64,000 nt of DNA from Nissolia schottii (Eukaryota > Streptophyta > Magnoliopsida > Fabales > Fabaceae): positions 92,677-156,676 of the forward strand of contig QANU01053167.1 in NCBI GenBank assembly GCA_003254905.1, written 5' to 3'. The notes beneath the pieces were generated by a model that saw nothing but the letters and a program-made list of their open reading frames with translations, did not search any database and was not told where the DNA came from. Positions 1-10,901 of this stretch are shown piece after piece (positions within the stretch are counted from its first letter, which is position 1; the number at the start of each line of letters is the position of its first letter). Position numbers and translations under genes: made by a program.

Positions 1-18
1 TTCACAAAACCAGGAGAA

Positions 19-167
19 TATATTATTTTATTTCGCTCTTGCATAATTCGCCCAAAAGTTACGCGAATTATAGACTTAAAGGACAAAATCTATCTTAATG
101 TGATAGTGCATCATAAGAGTGTATTATTTTATTATTTTGAACCATAATTTGCCTAAAAGTTAGGTAC
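19..167. repeat. Imperfect direct repeat of about 45 bp
   Basis: Two imperfect copies (about 19-62 and 122-167) share the pattern TATTATTTTATT, then AATT(C/T)GCC, then AAAAGTTA. They lie in otherwise unrecognised AT-rich DNA. No gene is visible in positions 1-570. Confidence 0.45.
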
Positions 168-264
168 ACCCCAACAGAGGCACCTAGGCCCGTAGGTCAA
201 TCCCAAAACTTTCTAGGCCGAAAATGAATGTACATGTACCTATTTGAATTCACCAGATCCAATG

Positions 265-291
265 CTATTTTTATTATAATTATCATCATCA

Positions 292-346
<55 letters not shown>

Positions 347-490
347 TACTACTACTACTACTATTATTATTAATAAGAAGAATATAACCTTATTATTATT
401 ATTACTACTATTATAATAATAATTATTATTAATAAGAATAGAACATTATTATTATTATTATTATCATCATCATCATCATCATTAATAATA
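265..490. repeat. ATT/ACT trinucleotide microsatellite
   Basis: Long runs of ATT with interspersed ACT and ATC units. The poly-isoleucine reading frame across it is an artefact of the repeat. Tracts like this are slippage-prone and polymorphic in plants. Confidence 0.95.
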
Positions 491-501
491 ATAAACATAA
501 A

Positions 502-550
502 TCCATAAACCCTAACCCTAATCCCTAAACCCTAACCTTAGTCCCTAAAA
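502..550. repeat. Telomere-like CCCTAAA tract
   Basis: Several degenerate copies of the plant telomere unit CCCTAAA (variants CCCTAA and CCCTTA-like) occur directly after the ATT microsatellite. It is short (about 50 bp), so it is an interstitial telomere-like tract (telo-box cluster) and not a chromosome end. Confidence 0.7.
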
Positions 551-573
551 CACTAAGGCATTGTTTTGAATGG

Positions 574-2146
574 TCAATATCCTTCGCAGTCCATAATAGT
601 TGCTTGAATGGACTTTATAGGCATTGTTGGCTTCACCCTTATTTGTGCCAAAATCATGCCAGCAATCTTAAAAGAACTCAACTTTGAGTGGTCGAGTGTC
701 AGTCGCGTAGCAAGGCAAGTGTGAGGGTCGTTGTATTTTGTGACATCCCAATAGCAATTTTTTTTTTTAGTGTGGCCCTGATAAGCCATTCACATCCTTG
801 GCCAAAGTTCTTGCATTTGCAGAAGTACGTCACCGGTTCAGACTCTTTAATTTTGTAATCAAGCCTAATACGCAAGCAATGACTTGCAACAACCTCTTTA
901 ACTGCATCCTTATTAGTAAAATATTTTTCTATGTACAAATCATCACCTGCAAAATAATCATTATGCAAATCTCCAAAATCAGATGCATGCATCCCCTCAA
1001 TATCAAATGTGCGCAAGAAAGCGAGTGGATCATCTGGTTGTGCATTTCCTTCGTCATTTGTATCATTTAATAAAACCATTAATCAATTAAATGTAATAGC
1101 AGACAATTAACATTATTATTATAGTCAATAGATTTGCAGTTCTGATATGCAAGATTCTCATCACGAGGCGAGCATAGAGCGTACTTTGCATATCTGTTAA
1201 TGTACATAATTAATTTAAGATATAATATTGTTGAACCCATTTTAGTACAAAATATTTTCACTTTAACTGACTTGACATTAATTTATAAACAATTAATTAA
1301 AAATCCAATACTTAAATGTAATTACAATTACAATTATTATTGTAGTTTATTTTCTTACTAAACTACAATTTCTAGTCAATATATTTGCAGTTTTGATATG
1401 CAAGATCCTCATCACGAGACAAACATAGAGCATACTTTGCATATCTGTCAATGTACACAATTAATTTAAGATATAACATTATTCGACCCATTTTAGTACA
1501 ACACATTTCCATTTTTGGTTAAACTGACTTGACATTAAAATATAAACACTTAATTATATAATCCCAACAGTTAAATATAATTACAATAATAATTATTATC
1601 ATAATTTATTTTGTTACTAAATTTATATAACAGTACCTGAATCGTTGTCCATTCCATCGCCTTCAGAAATGCCACTTTCATGCTCGTTTCAGCTTGTATC
1701 GTCATCTTCCTCTACGAAGAACTCATCATTCGACAGTAATGCTGCCTCAACATCTTGCTGATGCACTTCTTTTGAACTTGGACCAGCACCTAAATCAACG
1801 TTCGCAGATATCTGCTCGAAGTTCACATACAAATTAGTGCTACTCAGATGTGTCTTATAATTTTTGTATAAATAAAACATATGCTGCACTTGAGCATCAT
1901 TTGATATAGTCACAGGTTAATATTTTACCAACCCATTCATGAAAGACACTAGAACTTTATATCTTATTCTTGCCACACTCTTTTGAAAATGAGAAGATAT
2001 TACACCATACAGATCTGCAATGACATGGACGGCCAAATTATAATAAACTTGGAATTATGTGGACTAATAAACTCAACACCCTCAACATTATTCTTTTGCG
2101 TTGAACCATTATAAAAAATAAACGTTGCAACACCTCCCTTGTTCAT
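574..2146 (-). pseudogene. Degraded Mutator-like (MULE) transposase, N-terminal part
   Basis: Read on the minus strand from an ATG at 2144-2146, broken frames give a MULE-type protein start. There is a frameshift near 2020 and an in-frame TAA near 1917 just before the segment NDAQVQHMF. An acidic stretch ends near 1689. After a non-coding gap come the MuDR-type DNA-binding segment (YFTNKDAVKEVV, CEWLIRATL; 1079-780) and then W.V.KYNDPHTC with DHSKL. The last two pieces are in different frames, separated at a run of T (A on the coding strand) near 759-768. The DDE catalytic core is absent. Known family pattern: plant MULE transposases have this order. It is clearly inactive. Positions 2147-2642 hold no recognisable feature. 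Confidence 0.75.
1121..1541. repeat. Tandem duplication of about 250 bp inside the MULE remnant
   Basis: Segments about 1121-1290 and about 1372-1541 are near-copies. Shared landmarks are GTCAATA.ATTTGCAGTT, GATATGCAAGAT.CTCATC, CATA.AGC.TACTTTGCAT and AACTGACTTGACATTAA. The duplication interrupts the transposase remnant and helps explain why its two coding blocks are far apart. Confidence 0.85.
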
Positions 2147-2642
2147 TTTTTTTATCAAAACAAAAACACAAACACCCTAAGAGAAATGAGAAAATCAACA
2201 AAAGAAGAATAGATATAAGAGAAGTGAGAGGATGAAAAAGAGAAGAATGAGAGAATGGTAAAGAGGAAGAAGAAGAATGAGAGAATTGTGAACTTCAAGC
2301 CACCTTCCCAACTTCAGAAACCCAATGCATTTTCATTCAGTCAAAACTGTAAACAAGGACTTTTGACCAAATGCTGTTTCATAAAAAGGAAAAAATTAAC
2401 AAAATTCATAAAACAAACATGCCCAATCGTAGTACGTTGTTGACTCACGATAAAACAAAAGGAAATCAGAATAAACATAAAAAACCAGCTAAAAACTAGA
2501 AAATAAAAGTCAAACATAATGCAGAAAGAGAAAAGCAAGATGAGATAAAATAAAACGAATGGCACTTGTTCACAGCTAAGGCAACAAAATCAGCACTCGA
2601 TCGTCCATTGCTTCCTAAACTCTCCAATCGTGTCCTGTCATT

Positions 2643-5600
2643 ATGTGGTTAGGCCAGTTAAGAGACTTAACCATTTCTCTTATGCTAATACTACTTTCCT
2701 GTTTGTCCATAACCAAAGATGTTGCCACTTCCTTAGACACCATCACGTCCTCTAATTTCCTCAAGTACCCTGAAACTCTAAGCTCCGATGATGGTATGTT
2801 CCAGCTAGGATTCTTCACCCCTACAAACTCAACTTTTTCCTACCTTGGAATTTGGTACATGTCCAAATCCAGTGTCGTGTGGGTTGCTAACAGAGACCAA
2901 CCACTGAAGGAGGATTCTTCTTCTGCGGTACTCAGTGTGTCTGAGGATGGAAACCTTGTTCTCATGAATGGGCGGAAAGACATGCTCTGGTCAACAAATG
3001 TGTCCAATATCATCGCAACCAATCACACTACTGCTCGGCTTCTGAACACCGGAAACCTTGTGCTGCAGGAAACCCCCCGGGGAGGAGGAGGAACGATGGT
3101 CTGGCAGAGTCTCCTGCACCCTACAAACACTTTTTTGCAGGAAATGAAACTGAGCACAGGCGAGACTAGCGGCGAGAGAGTAAAGCTCACCTCGTGGAAA
3201 AGTCCTCAGGACGCATCCATTGGAGACTTCTCTCTGGGTCTTGAACGCCTAGACGTCGCTCAGTTGTTCATCTGGAGAGGAGGGATACAACCTTACTGGC
3301 GCAGCGGTCCATGGAACGGTCAAATCTTTCTTGGGATATCTGAGATGGGAACTAACTACCTTGACGGCAGATTTTACTTAGGTGAAGATGGAGATAACGG
3401 CAGTTACTACCTTACCTATTCCTATACAAATCAGTCTGATGTGAAGATGTATATGTTGAGTTTTAGTGGAACTTTGTACGGTCTAAATTGGGATTATGCA
3501 GAGAGAGCTTGGTTGACTTACTGGTCATCTAAAAACTCTGACTGTGATGTTTATGGCATGTGTGGAGTGTTTGGAAGCTGCGACCCTACAGCTTCACCTA
3601 TCTGCACCTGTTTGAGAGGGTTTGAGCCGAGGGACACCGAGGAATGGAATAGGCGAAACTGGACTAGTGGATGTGTCAGGAAGCAATCTCTGCAGTGTGG
3701 CAGCAACAACGATGGATTTCTGATGCTCAAGAATACCAAGGTTCCAGATTTAGCCCATTGGTCTTCTTCTCATGATCAAGATTGCATGACTCAGTGCTTG
3801 GCAAACTGCTCTTGCATAGCATATGCATATGATGCTGGAATTGGCTGTATGTTTTGGACTGGAAACTTAATTGACATACAAAGGTTCTCAATGGGAGGAA
3901 CCGATCTTTACATTCGGCTTCCCCATTCAGAGCTTGGTAAGTTTTTAAGGGTACAAATAAATAATAATTGATCAATTTCTTGTTGCATGATATGCAGATC
4001 ACAAGCTGACTTTATCTTAATTTTGGTTAATAGATGCAAAGAAGAATAATGCCAGAGTTATCATCGCAGTTACAACCACTGTATTAGGAACTATTGTCAT
4101 AGTGACTTGCGCATTTATCTTGTGGAAAAGGACTACACGAGGAGGTGATCTAGTATACTATTACTGGCTTACTGCTTTTATTCTCTTAGCATGTATGGGA
4201 AATAGTATATGTACATGCAATTCACAAACATCATAAGTAGTGTGGAATGGGTGGTATTGCAATTATAGTCTATGTTTTCCTGTTAATATTAATATTCCGA
4301 TTGCTGATATTTGAATATAGAGAGAGAAAATTCAAGAACTGAGAGCAGAATCCTGAAAAATGACTTGAGTGAAGTTGAATTCCTGGAGCTTTCACAAATT
4401 GAGTTCAAAAGGCTTGCTACTGCAACAAACAACTTTCACTTGACTAATAAGCTAGGGCAAGGGGGTTTCGGACCAGTATACAAGGTATTATTTCAGTTTT
4501 CACTAATGTGACTTTCATCATCCTACAAATCACAACGAGTTTCATTGCTACTTTCAAAATTTTTCTTGCAGGGCACGTTGGAAGATGGGCAGGAAATAGC
4601 AGTTAAAAGGCTTTCAAGAGCATCTGGACAGGGGCTAGAAGAATTCATGAATGAGGTTGTGGTAATATCAAAGCTTCAACATTTTAACCTTGTCAGACTT
4701 CTTGGATCTTGTGTTGAAGGAGATGAAAAGATTTTGATCTATGAGTACATGCCAAACAGAAGTCTTGATGCATATATGTTTGGTTAGTTCTTCTTCATCA
4801 TCTCTTCTTTCTTATCAGTTATCAGTACATGTGATAGTAGTATACTAAGATGGACCTGAGATGTAAGAGGAAAAGGGAGAAAAACCCTTATTCGGTGAAA
4901 ATGAATCTCTTCTAAATGTACAAATTTGTTGATTCCATTAATTTTGGTTTCTTCTGTTCATATTCTGTTTAGATACTGAGTTTAACTTTTTAATGTCATC
5001 CCAGGTTCACTTAAGCAGGTACTAAATTGGGCAAAACGTTTTAACATACTCGAAGGAATAGCCCGGGGTCTGCTTTACCTTCATAGAGACTCTAGACTAA
5101 GAATTATACACAGAGATCTGAAGTTAAGTAATATACTGCTTGATGAAGAGTTAAATCCAAAAATTTCAGACTTCGGTATGGCAAGGATTTTTGGTCGCAC
5201 TGACGATGAGGTGAATACTAGAAGGGTTGTTGGGACATAGTAAGGATTCTTTAGTCCTCTTTGTGTGCAATTTTGTATATAAACTGATAGCTAAGAAAAT
5301 TAACCTCAATGTTTACACAGTGGTTATATGTCACCAGAATATGCTATGGAAGGGACGTTTTCAGAGAAGTCTGATGTATTCAGCTTTGGTGTTTTACTGC
5401 TGGAGATTATCACCAGGAGAAAAAATACCGGTTTTTATGAGGATGCTGAAGCTTTGAGTCTTCTAGGATTTGTAAGCCACCCCAGTCAATTACCAACCTC
5501 ATTTAAAAAAATCTCTATTTCGTCTTAATGATATGTTTTTTGACTTTGAAGTTAAGAACTAGTTTTCTTGATTGCTTGTGAATGTTTGTAGGCATGGAAA

Positions 5601-5900
5601 TTGTGGAATGCTAGCAACACAGCATCTCTAATAGATCCAGAAATATCAAAGGAGAGCAATCAAGAAGATATTATGAGGTGCATACATATTGGTCTTTTGT
5701 GTGTACAAGAGCTTGCAAGGGATAGGCCTACAATGACCACAGTAATTTCAATGCTTAATAGTGAGACTGTTAATCTTCCTCCTCCGAAGCAGCCAGCATT
5801 CATTCAGAGGCAGACTATATTGGATGTGGAGTCCTCTCTTAGAAGTGATGGATCATGCTCCACCAATTATGTCAGTATAACAAATATCCATGGAAGATAA
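2643..5900 (+). CDS. G-type lectin S-receptor-like Ser/Thr kinase (S-RLK 1, intact)
   Basis: Seven exons in phase: 2643-3936, 4034-4144, 4321-4484, 4572-4782, 5005-5239, 5321-5471, 5592-5900, giving 824 aa, the usual size for the family. Exon 1 holds a signal peptide (hydrophobic core about residues 10-24), the B-lectin domain (about 30-150, with GIWY and WVANRDQPL), the S-locus glycoprotein region ([21 protein letters not shown]) and a PAN domain ending near 430. Exon 2 encodes one membrane helix. Exons 3-7 encode the kinase: [10 protein letters not shown] (to residue 523), AVKRL lysine about 535, HRDLK aspartate about 631, DFG about 649, then a C-terminal DUF3403-like tail ([10 protein letters not shown]). 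All catalytic residues are present. It resembles the Arabidopsis At1g11300/At1g11330 group. The role is a predicted plasma-membrane receptor with unknown ligand. Confidence 0.95.
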
Positions 5901-6504
5901 TGGACTGGCCACAGTTTTGTTGTAAAAAAATTACATTCTTCACGCTTGTGTTCCCACAGATTTCTAGCCATCAAGCACTGAAGCTTTAAATGACGTTTGT
6001 TTGTTTATTTATTTATTTATTTAATTTTTAATCATCTTGTGATCTTTACCGTGTAATATTGAGAGATTATGGCCTTCTAAGGGTATTTACAAATGTGTGG
6101 GATTCTCATAGAAATTGGGACTTGTTTTTCTGATTTCATAAGGGAATGGATTCCCTCTACGCTTGTGTCAGGAATCTCTGCACCTTGTCATTGTTTTTTT
6201 AAACACGGTACTCATAGTGCCGATTTCAAAATTAGGAAAATCTATAATCTGGTTTCAGAAGGGATGTTAAAATAATTGAAAAGCAAAATATGCATGTGCC
6301 CTGCCTTAAGAAAACACTCCTCTGGAAAACAATGTTCTAGCCATATAAATTCTTTGGATATACAGTTAACAAATTCTGAAAATTACAATGACTATACGGT
6401 GGGGGGTAAGCCAAAGGTTTAATATCTGTTAATAATCTTCATGGTAGTATATTTCAATGCTAAAACTACCACTTTGAAGAATGAAATACTGACCCCATTT
6501 TCAT
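5901..6504. other. Intergenic DNA between S-RLK 1 and pseudogene A
   Basis: This is the 3' flank of S-RLK 1, containing a short TTTA run near 6001-6022. The two flanking genes converge here (plus then minus). No further gene or element is recognised. Confidence 0.6.
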
Positions 6505-7572
6505 CTATTTGCATTGGAGTTCTGTGACAGTAAAGTTATTCTGAAAGGAATCTGCATACATCATGGTTTGCCTTCTAGTGTAAGCTGGTTCTTTTGGAGG
6601 AGGAAGATCCACAATCTCACTGTTAATCCACAACTGTACGCATCTCAAAATATCAACGTGAAATTCCCAATCATCCATCTCTGATTCTATTAGAGGTATT
6701 ATGTTCTCTTCATTCCATAGTTTCCATACCTACAAGCATTAAATAAATCATCAAAAACATTTGCAGGACATAGTTTAGTTAAGTAAGATAGTGTACAAAT
6801 TTAAGAGTCTTGCATATCCTAAGCGGCTTAAAGACAACTCATCATTATAAAAGTGAGTTTTACTTCCCGCAAACAATATCCCACAACAAAATGCCAAAGC
6901 TGAATACATCTGATTTTTCTGAAACTAAACCTTCCATTGCATACTCAGGAGACATGTAACCACTGCGTTTAGATCATGTAGCAATAAATTTCACAATATT
7001 CTAATATCAAACAATCCTAAAATTAATAAATTAAAAAAGAAAGAAGGCAAGGAATACAAACTATGTTCCAACAATCATTCTGGCATTGGCCTCATTTTCG
7101 CTGGTTGCAATAATCTTTGCCAAGCCACACTTGTGAAAGACATGGAACCATGTTTCATGTCTTTCACAAGTGTGTCAGAAGGGTGCTGGAAGCTCTCTCA
7201 GTGTCATCCCAGTGGTGTTGTCTTTCAAGACAAGGTTTCCGCTATCTAAGAGTAGTGCTGTTTCTGTCCATTTGACACTGCCAGGTTCCCATCATTTGAT
7301 ATGGTGACAACCCCGGAACCATCCCAGAGAGGTTGGTTCCTGTTGGCTACCCATGTGACATAGGATTCAGATAAGTACCAGATTCCCACGTAGCGATTGG
7401 TTGAGTTTGCAGGGATGAAGAATCCTAGTCTGAAACCACCTGATCTTAGTGTCTCAGGGTCTTTGATGAATTGGGTAGAGGTAATGAAGTCAATAGAATA
7501 AGCAGAGAAAAACCATATACTGGAGTATAAGACCAAGAAGCCTAGAAAGTTTGTGCAGAAGTTGAATCCCAT
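6505..7572 (-). pseudogene. S-RLK pseudogene A (lectin start fused to kinase end)
   Basis: Minus strand. The 5' part (7572-7174) encodes a signal peptide and B-lectin start (FRLGFF, GIWYLSES, WVANRNQPL) and loses frame near 7255. It then jumps to a remnant of kinase exon 5 (about 7126-7067, ending IVGT), exon 6 (about 6970-6827, with a premature stop and frameshift after LLWDIVCGK) and exon 7 (6729-6505). Exon 7 lacks about 23 codons that other copies have between RCVQ and NSEIV. The rest of exon 1, exons 2-4 and the start of exon 5 are missing. The deletion junction carries an 18-bp inverted repeat (listed separately). Close relative of pseudogene B. Confidence 0.9.
7127..7173. repeat. 18-bp perfect inverted repeat at a deletion junction
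   Basis: ACACTTGTGAAAGACATG (7127-7144) is followed after an 11-bp spacer by its exact reverse complement (7156-7173). The right arm is native lectin-domain sequence, as comparison with the sister copy near 12690-12710 shows. The left arm is an inverted copy inserted where kinase exon 5 breaks off. Confidence 0.9.
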
Positions 7573-8384
7573 AGCTGAGATGAGAAGTACTCCTTGTTGA
7601 GTCCTGATTAAAGTTGCCTACACTGTATTGAAGTGGCTTGTTCACAACCAAATATGTCACTTCTATTAACTGATTCCCACATTGAATAGTGCCAAATTAA
7701 TAAAAATCCAAGTTTGGCGTCAGTTGTGATGGTGTTTTTTATTTGGATATATGTGATGGAAAAGGAAAGAAGAGACAAATTAATGCTAAATAAGGAAAAT
7801 GAATATATCTGATGGCAAAGAAAAGGAAAAAGAAAGAGATTAGTGAATGGTGATATGTAGATATATGTGATTGTCACAAAAAATCCATGGAGGATAGCAG
7901 ATTGGAGATAATGTTGTTATAAAATAATTAAACTTTTTATATATATGTTCCCAGAAGTTTCGAGCCATCAGGCACTTAAAACTTTAAAGCCAGTGTATAG
8001 TTTGCTTCCAGAATGTGGATAGATGTCTACAAAGATCATCAAGATAATCCCTTGTACAAATTTTGCAGGGTAGCCAATGTTTAACCACAATATTTAGGCA
8101 AGGAACATGATTTCTGCTTTATGGGGCACTGATATGAAATGAAAAGTGATTGCGATAAAATGTCATGTTCCTGCTATTCTACCAGTAAAAGATTTTACCC
8201 AATAAATACAGTTTAGTTCCACAAAGTACTAAGCCAATTAGAAAAAAAAATGAAAAAGTTAAGTATGGAGTATGTTGAATACAGCAGCAGACAATCAACT
8301 CTATAGTGTCTAAAAATATTAGGCGAAAATCTTCAGGTTTACTGAGCAATGTAGTTATTTCAACCATGGCAAAGTCTATATCTG
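7573..8384. repeat. Intergenic block duplicated at 13154-13985
   Basis: Promoter-side sequence of pseudogene A plus the 3' flank of pseudogene B. Long stretches match 13154-13985, for example ATTCCCACATTGAA.AGTGCC, TTTCGAGCCATCA.GCACTT and CAGTTTAGTTCCACAAAGTA. The block therefore marks the unit of a tandem gene duplication (gene start, spacer, next gene end). It contains no gene. Confidence 0.8.
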
Positions 8385-10008
8385 CTATCTTCCTTCCAAA
8401 TTTGTGTTAGTAACGCTGTTGTTGGCATATGATCTGTGGCTCCGTTGAGATGATTCTCCACTTAACATAATCTGCCTTCGGATGAATGCAGACTGTCTTG
8501 GAGGAGGAAAATTGGCAATCTCACTGTTAAGCATTGAAACAACACTGGCCGCAGTAGGCCTCTCCCTTGCACATTCTTGCACACAAAGAAGTCCAATGTG
8601 TATGCATCTTAAAATATCATTGTCATGCTCTGGATTAGATATATTCGGATCTATCAGAGATGCAATCTCCTCTTCATTCCATAGTTTCCATGCCTTTGAG
8701 AAAATAGAAGAATCAAATCAACCAATAGCAGCATATGAATTAAAAGGTGTGTTGTTGTTAGAGTAGCAACAAGCATTCAAGCAATAGAACTTGAAACTAA
8801 GCCAACAATTAATTTGGAGAGGCTTACATATTCCAAGAGGATCGGCGAATGCTCATGATTATAAAAACTCGTGTTTTTTCTACCGCTAATTATCTCTAAC
8901 AGCAAAACTCCAAAACTGAAGACATCTGACTTCTCAGAAAACATTCCTTCCATAGCATATTCAGGGGACATGTAGCCACTGCATTTAAATGAACCATAAA
9001 GTTTACTCTTATGGCTATTGGTTTGATAATATAACCCTGGATATTGGATAACGAGAAGGCTTGCTTACTATGTTCCGACAACCCTTCTAGTGTTGGCCTC
9101 ATTTTCACTGCCTTCAAAGATTTTGGCCATACCAAAGTCAGATATTTTTGGATTCATTTCTCCATCCAACAAGATATTACTAGGCTTCAAGTTTCTGTGT
9201 ATTATTCTTAATCTAGAATCTCTATGGAGATAAAGCAAACCTCGAGAGATTCCTTCAATTATGTTAAATCGTTTCTGCCAATCTAAAATCTTCTTTTTGA
9301 CTGGATCTGCAGAAACAATAGGAAGTCAGGTAATTTATAAGAAGAAATAAAAAATAAAAAACGAAATTTTAAGTTTGATCATCGAGTAAATATTGAAATG
9401 AAACGCTAAACCATTTTCATATTTGTTTTCAATTCATAGTAAACTTAGAAGCAATAAGAATACTATGAAACTCATGAAAAGATTAAAATGAAGGAAATGC
9501 ATGGTAGATAATGTTAGCATCAAATAAATTATATTGTATAGGTGAGTAGGAACAGATTAAGATGGACTAACCAAATAGATAAAAATCCAAACTCTTATTT
9601 GGCATGTACTCATACATCAACATCTTTTCACCTCCTTCAGTGCAGCAGCCAAGAAGTCTCACAAGATTGCGATGCTGAAGCTTAGAAATCACCATCACCT
9701 CTGTAATAAATTCATCCAGGCCCTGCCCAGATGCTTTGGAAAGTCTTTTAACTGCTACTACTTGCCCATCTTCACATTTTCCCTAGAGAAAATTATGAAA
9801 TTAATCATCACCCTTTCATTTCAATACATTGAATATAAGTTTCAACGTGTCCAACGTACCTTGTATACAGGACCGAAACCTCCCTGTCCAAGCTTATTAT
9901 CCGGATGAAAATTGGCTGTTGCCTTTGCAATTTTTTCAAAATCATATACAGGTAGTTCCTTAAGGTTTTCAATCGTGCTTTCATTCACAGTACCCTGGTT
10001 TGTATTTG
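8385..10008 (-). pseudogene. S-RLK pseudogene B, kinase half (exons 3-7)
   Basis: Five well-preserved exons on the minus strand: 9860-10008, 9572-9782, 9069-9306, 8828-8978, 8385-8693. Sizes and splice phases match the intact copies. They encode [29 protein letters not shown] and the C-terminal tail ending NTNLEGR. The catalytic loop reads HRNLKPSN instead of HRDLK (about 9190-9200), so the catalytic aspartate is replaced by asparagine. The membrane exon and the lectin exon are not found next to it. A truncated lectin exon of a close relative lies 2.4 kb upstream at 12455-13153. The pair was probably one gene, now split by deletion and insertion. Confidence 0.85.
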
Positions 10009-10901
10009 CTGTTTTTCCAATAAAACCCCCTTAAAGTATGCTTAACTCAGAATAATAACACAAGTCCATAGCCCTTCATTACATTTGTGGTCTATTTTAA
10101 TAGTTACATTTAATGTAAACCAGTAGGTTTATAAATGTTGAAATAGGAAGAGAAATACTAGTATGTGGTACCACAAATACAAGGCAAAAAATAAAACAGT
10201 TAAATGGTGACAAACATTAGGTCATCATGAAGGCATAGGATAGGTGTCACGCTGCAACAAAGTAAATTTAATAGTATTTTGTGAAAAAAATAATTTGAAT
10301 AATGTTAGATTAGACTATTTTGTAAAAAAAAGTAAAGAAGGCATTTCGAATATTTTAAAATTGTAAATAAGCACAAATAAATACATTGTTATCTTATTAT
10401 ATGGGCGGCATTATATGGGCGACATAACTATAGTTCAAGTTGGACCCAAATGTTTGTATGCCACATGCATATTCACCAACTAGATCAGTGGGACAAGGCA
10501 TGTATAATCCTATCTATTTTTTTGGCCATTCGTTTGCTATCTTATCAGGAACTGCATTTCTATGGCTACAGTTTAACTTTCGAATTTCAATACAGAAAAT
10601 CCAGTTCCAGTGCTAAATGTTTTCAGTTTTGCTAAATCCTAGGGCGTTGAAGGCACAAGTCTCTGTAGGTCTAGTGTTAAGGAAGCTTTTAGACTTATGA
10701 TCTGAATGGTATTTAAGCCTTCTAGTCATAGACTTGTAGGCAATATAAATATATCTACAAACCGAGACATTTATGGAAGCTGAGTTAGAAAAAAGTTGTG
10801 CTCTATTTTCATTCATAATTTATTACCCCAACTATTTCATTAAAATAGTAGTGAAAATGGAATGGCCCACAAAATTGAAGTGTTGGAACCATTGGTGGAA
10901 T
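10009..10901. other. Unassigned DNA between pseudogene B kinase half and element E1
   Basis: AT-rich. No exon 2 (membrane helix) could be found here, and no other gene is recognised. It replaces the missing middle of pseudogene B. Confidence 0.5.

Noticed and set aside
228..416. Open frame encoding poly-isoleucine
   Set aside because: It is a translation of the ATT microsatellite and has no biological support.
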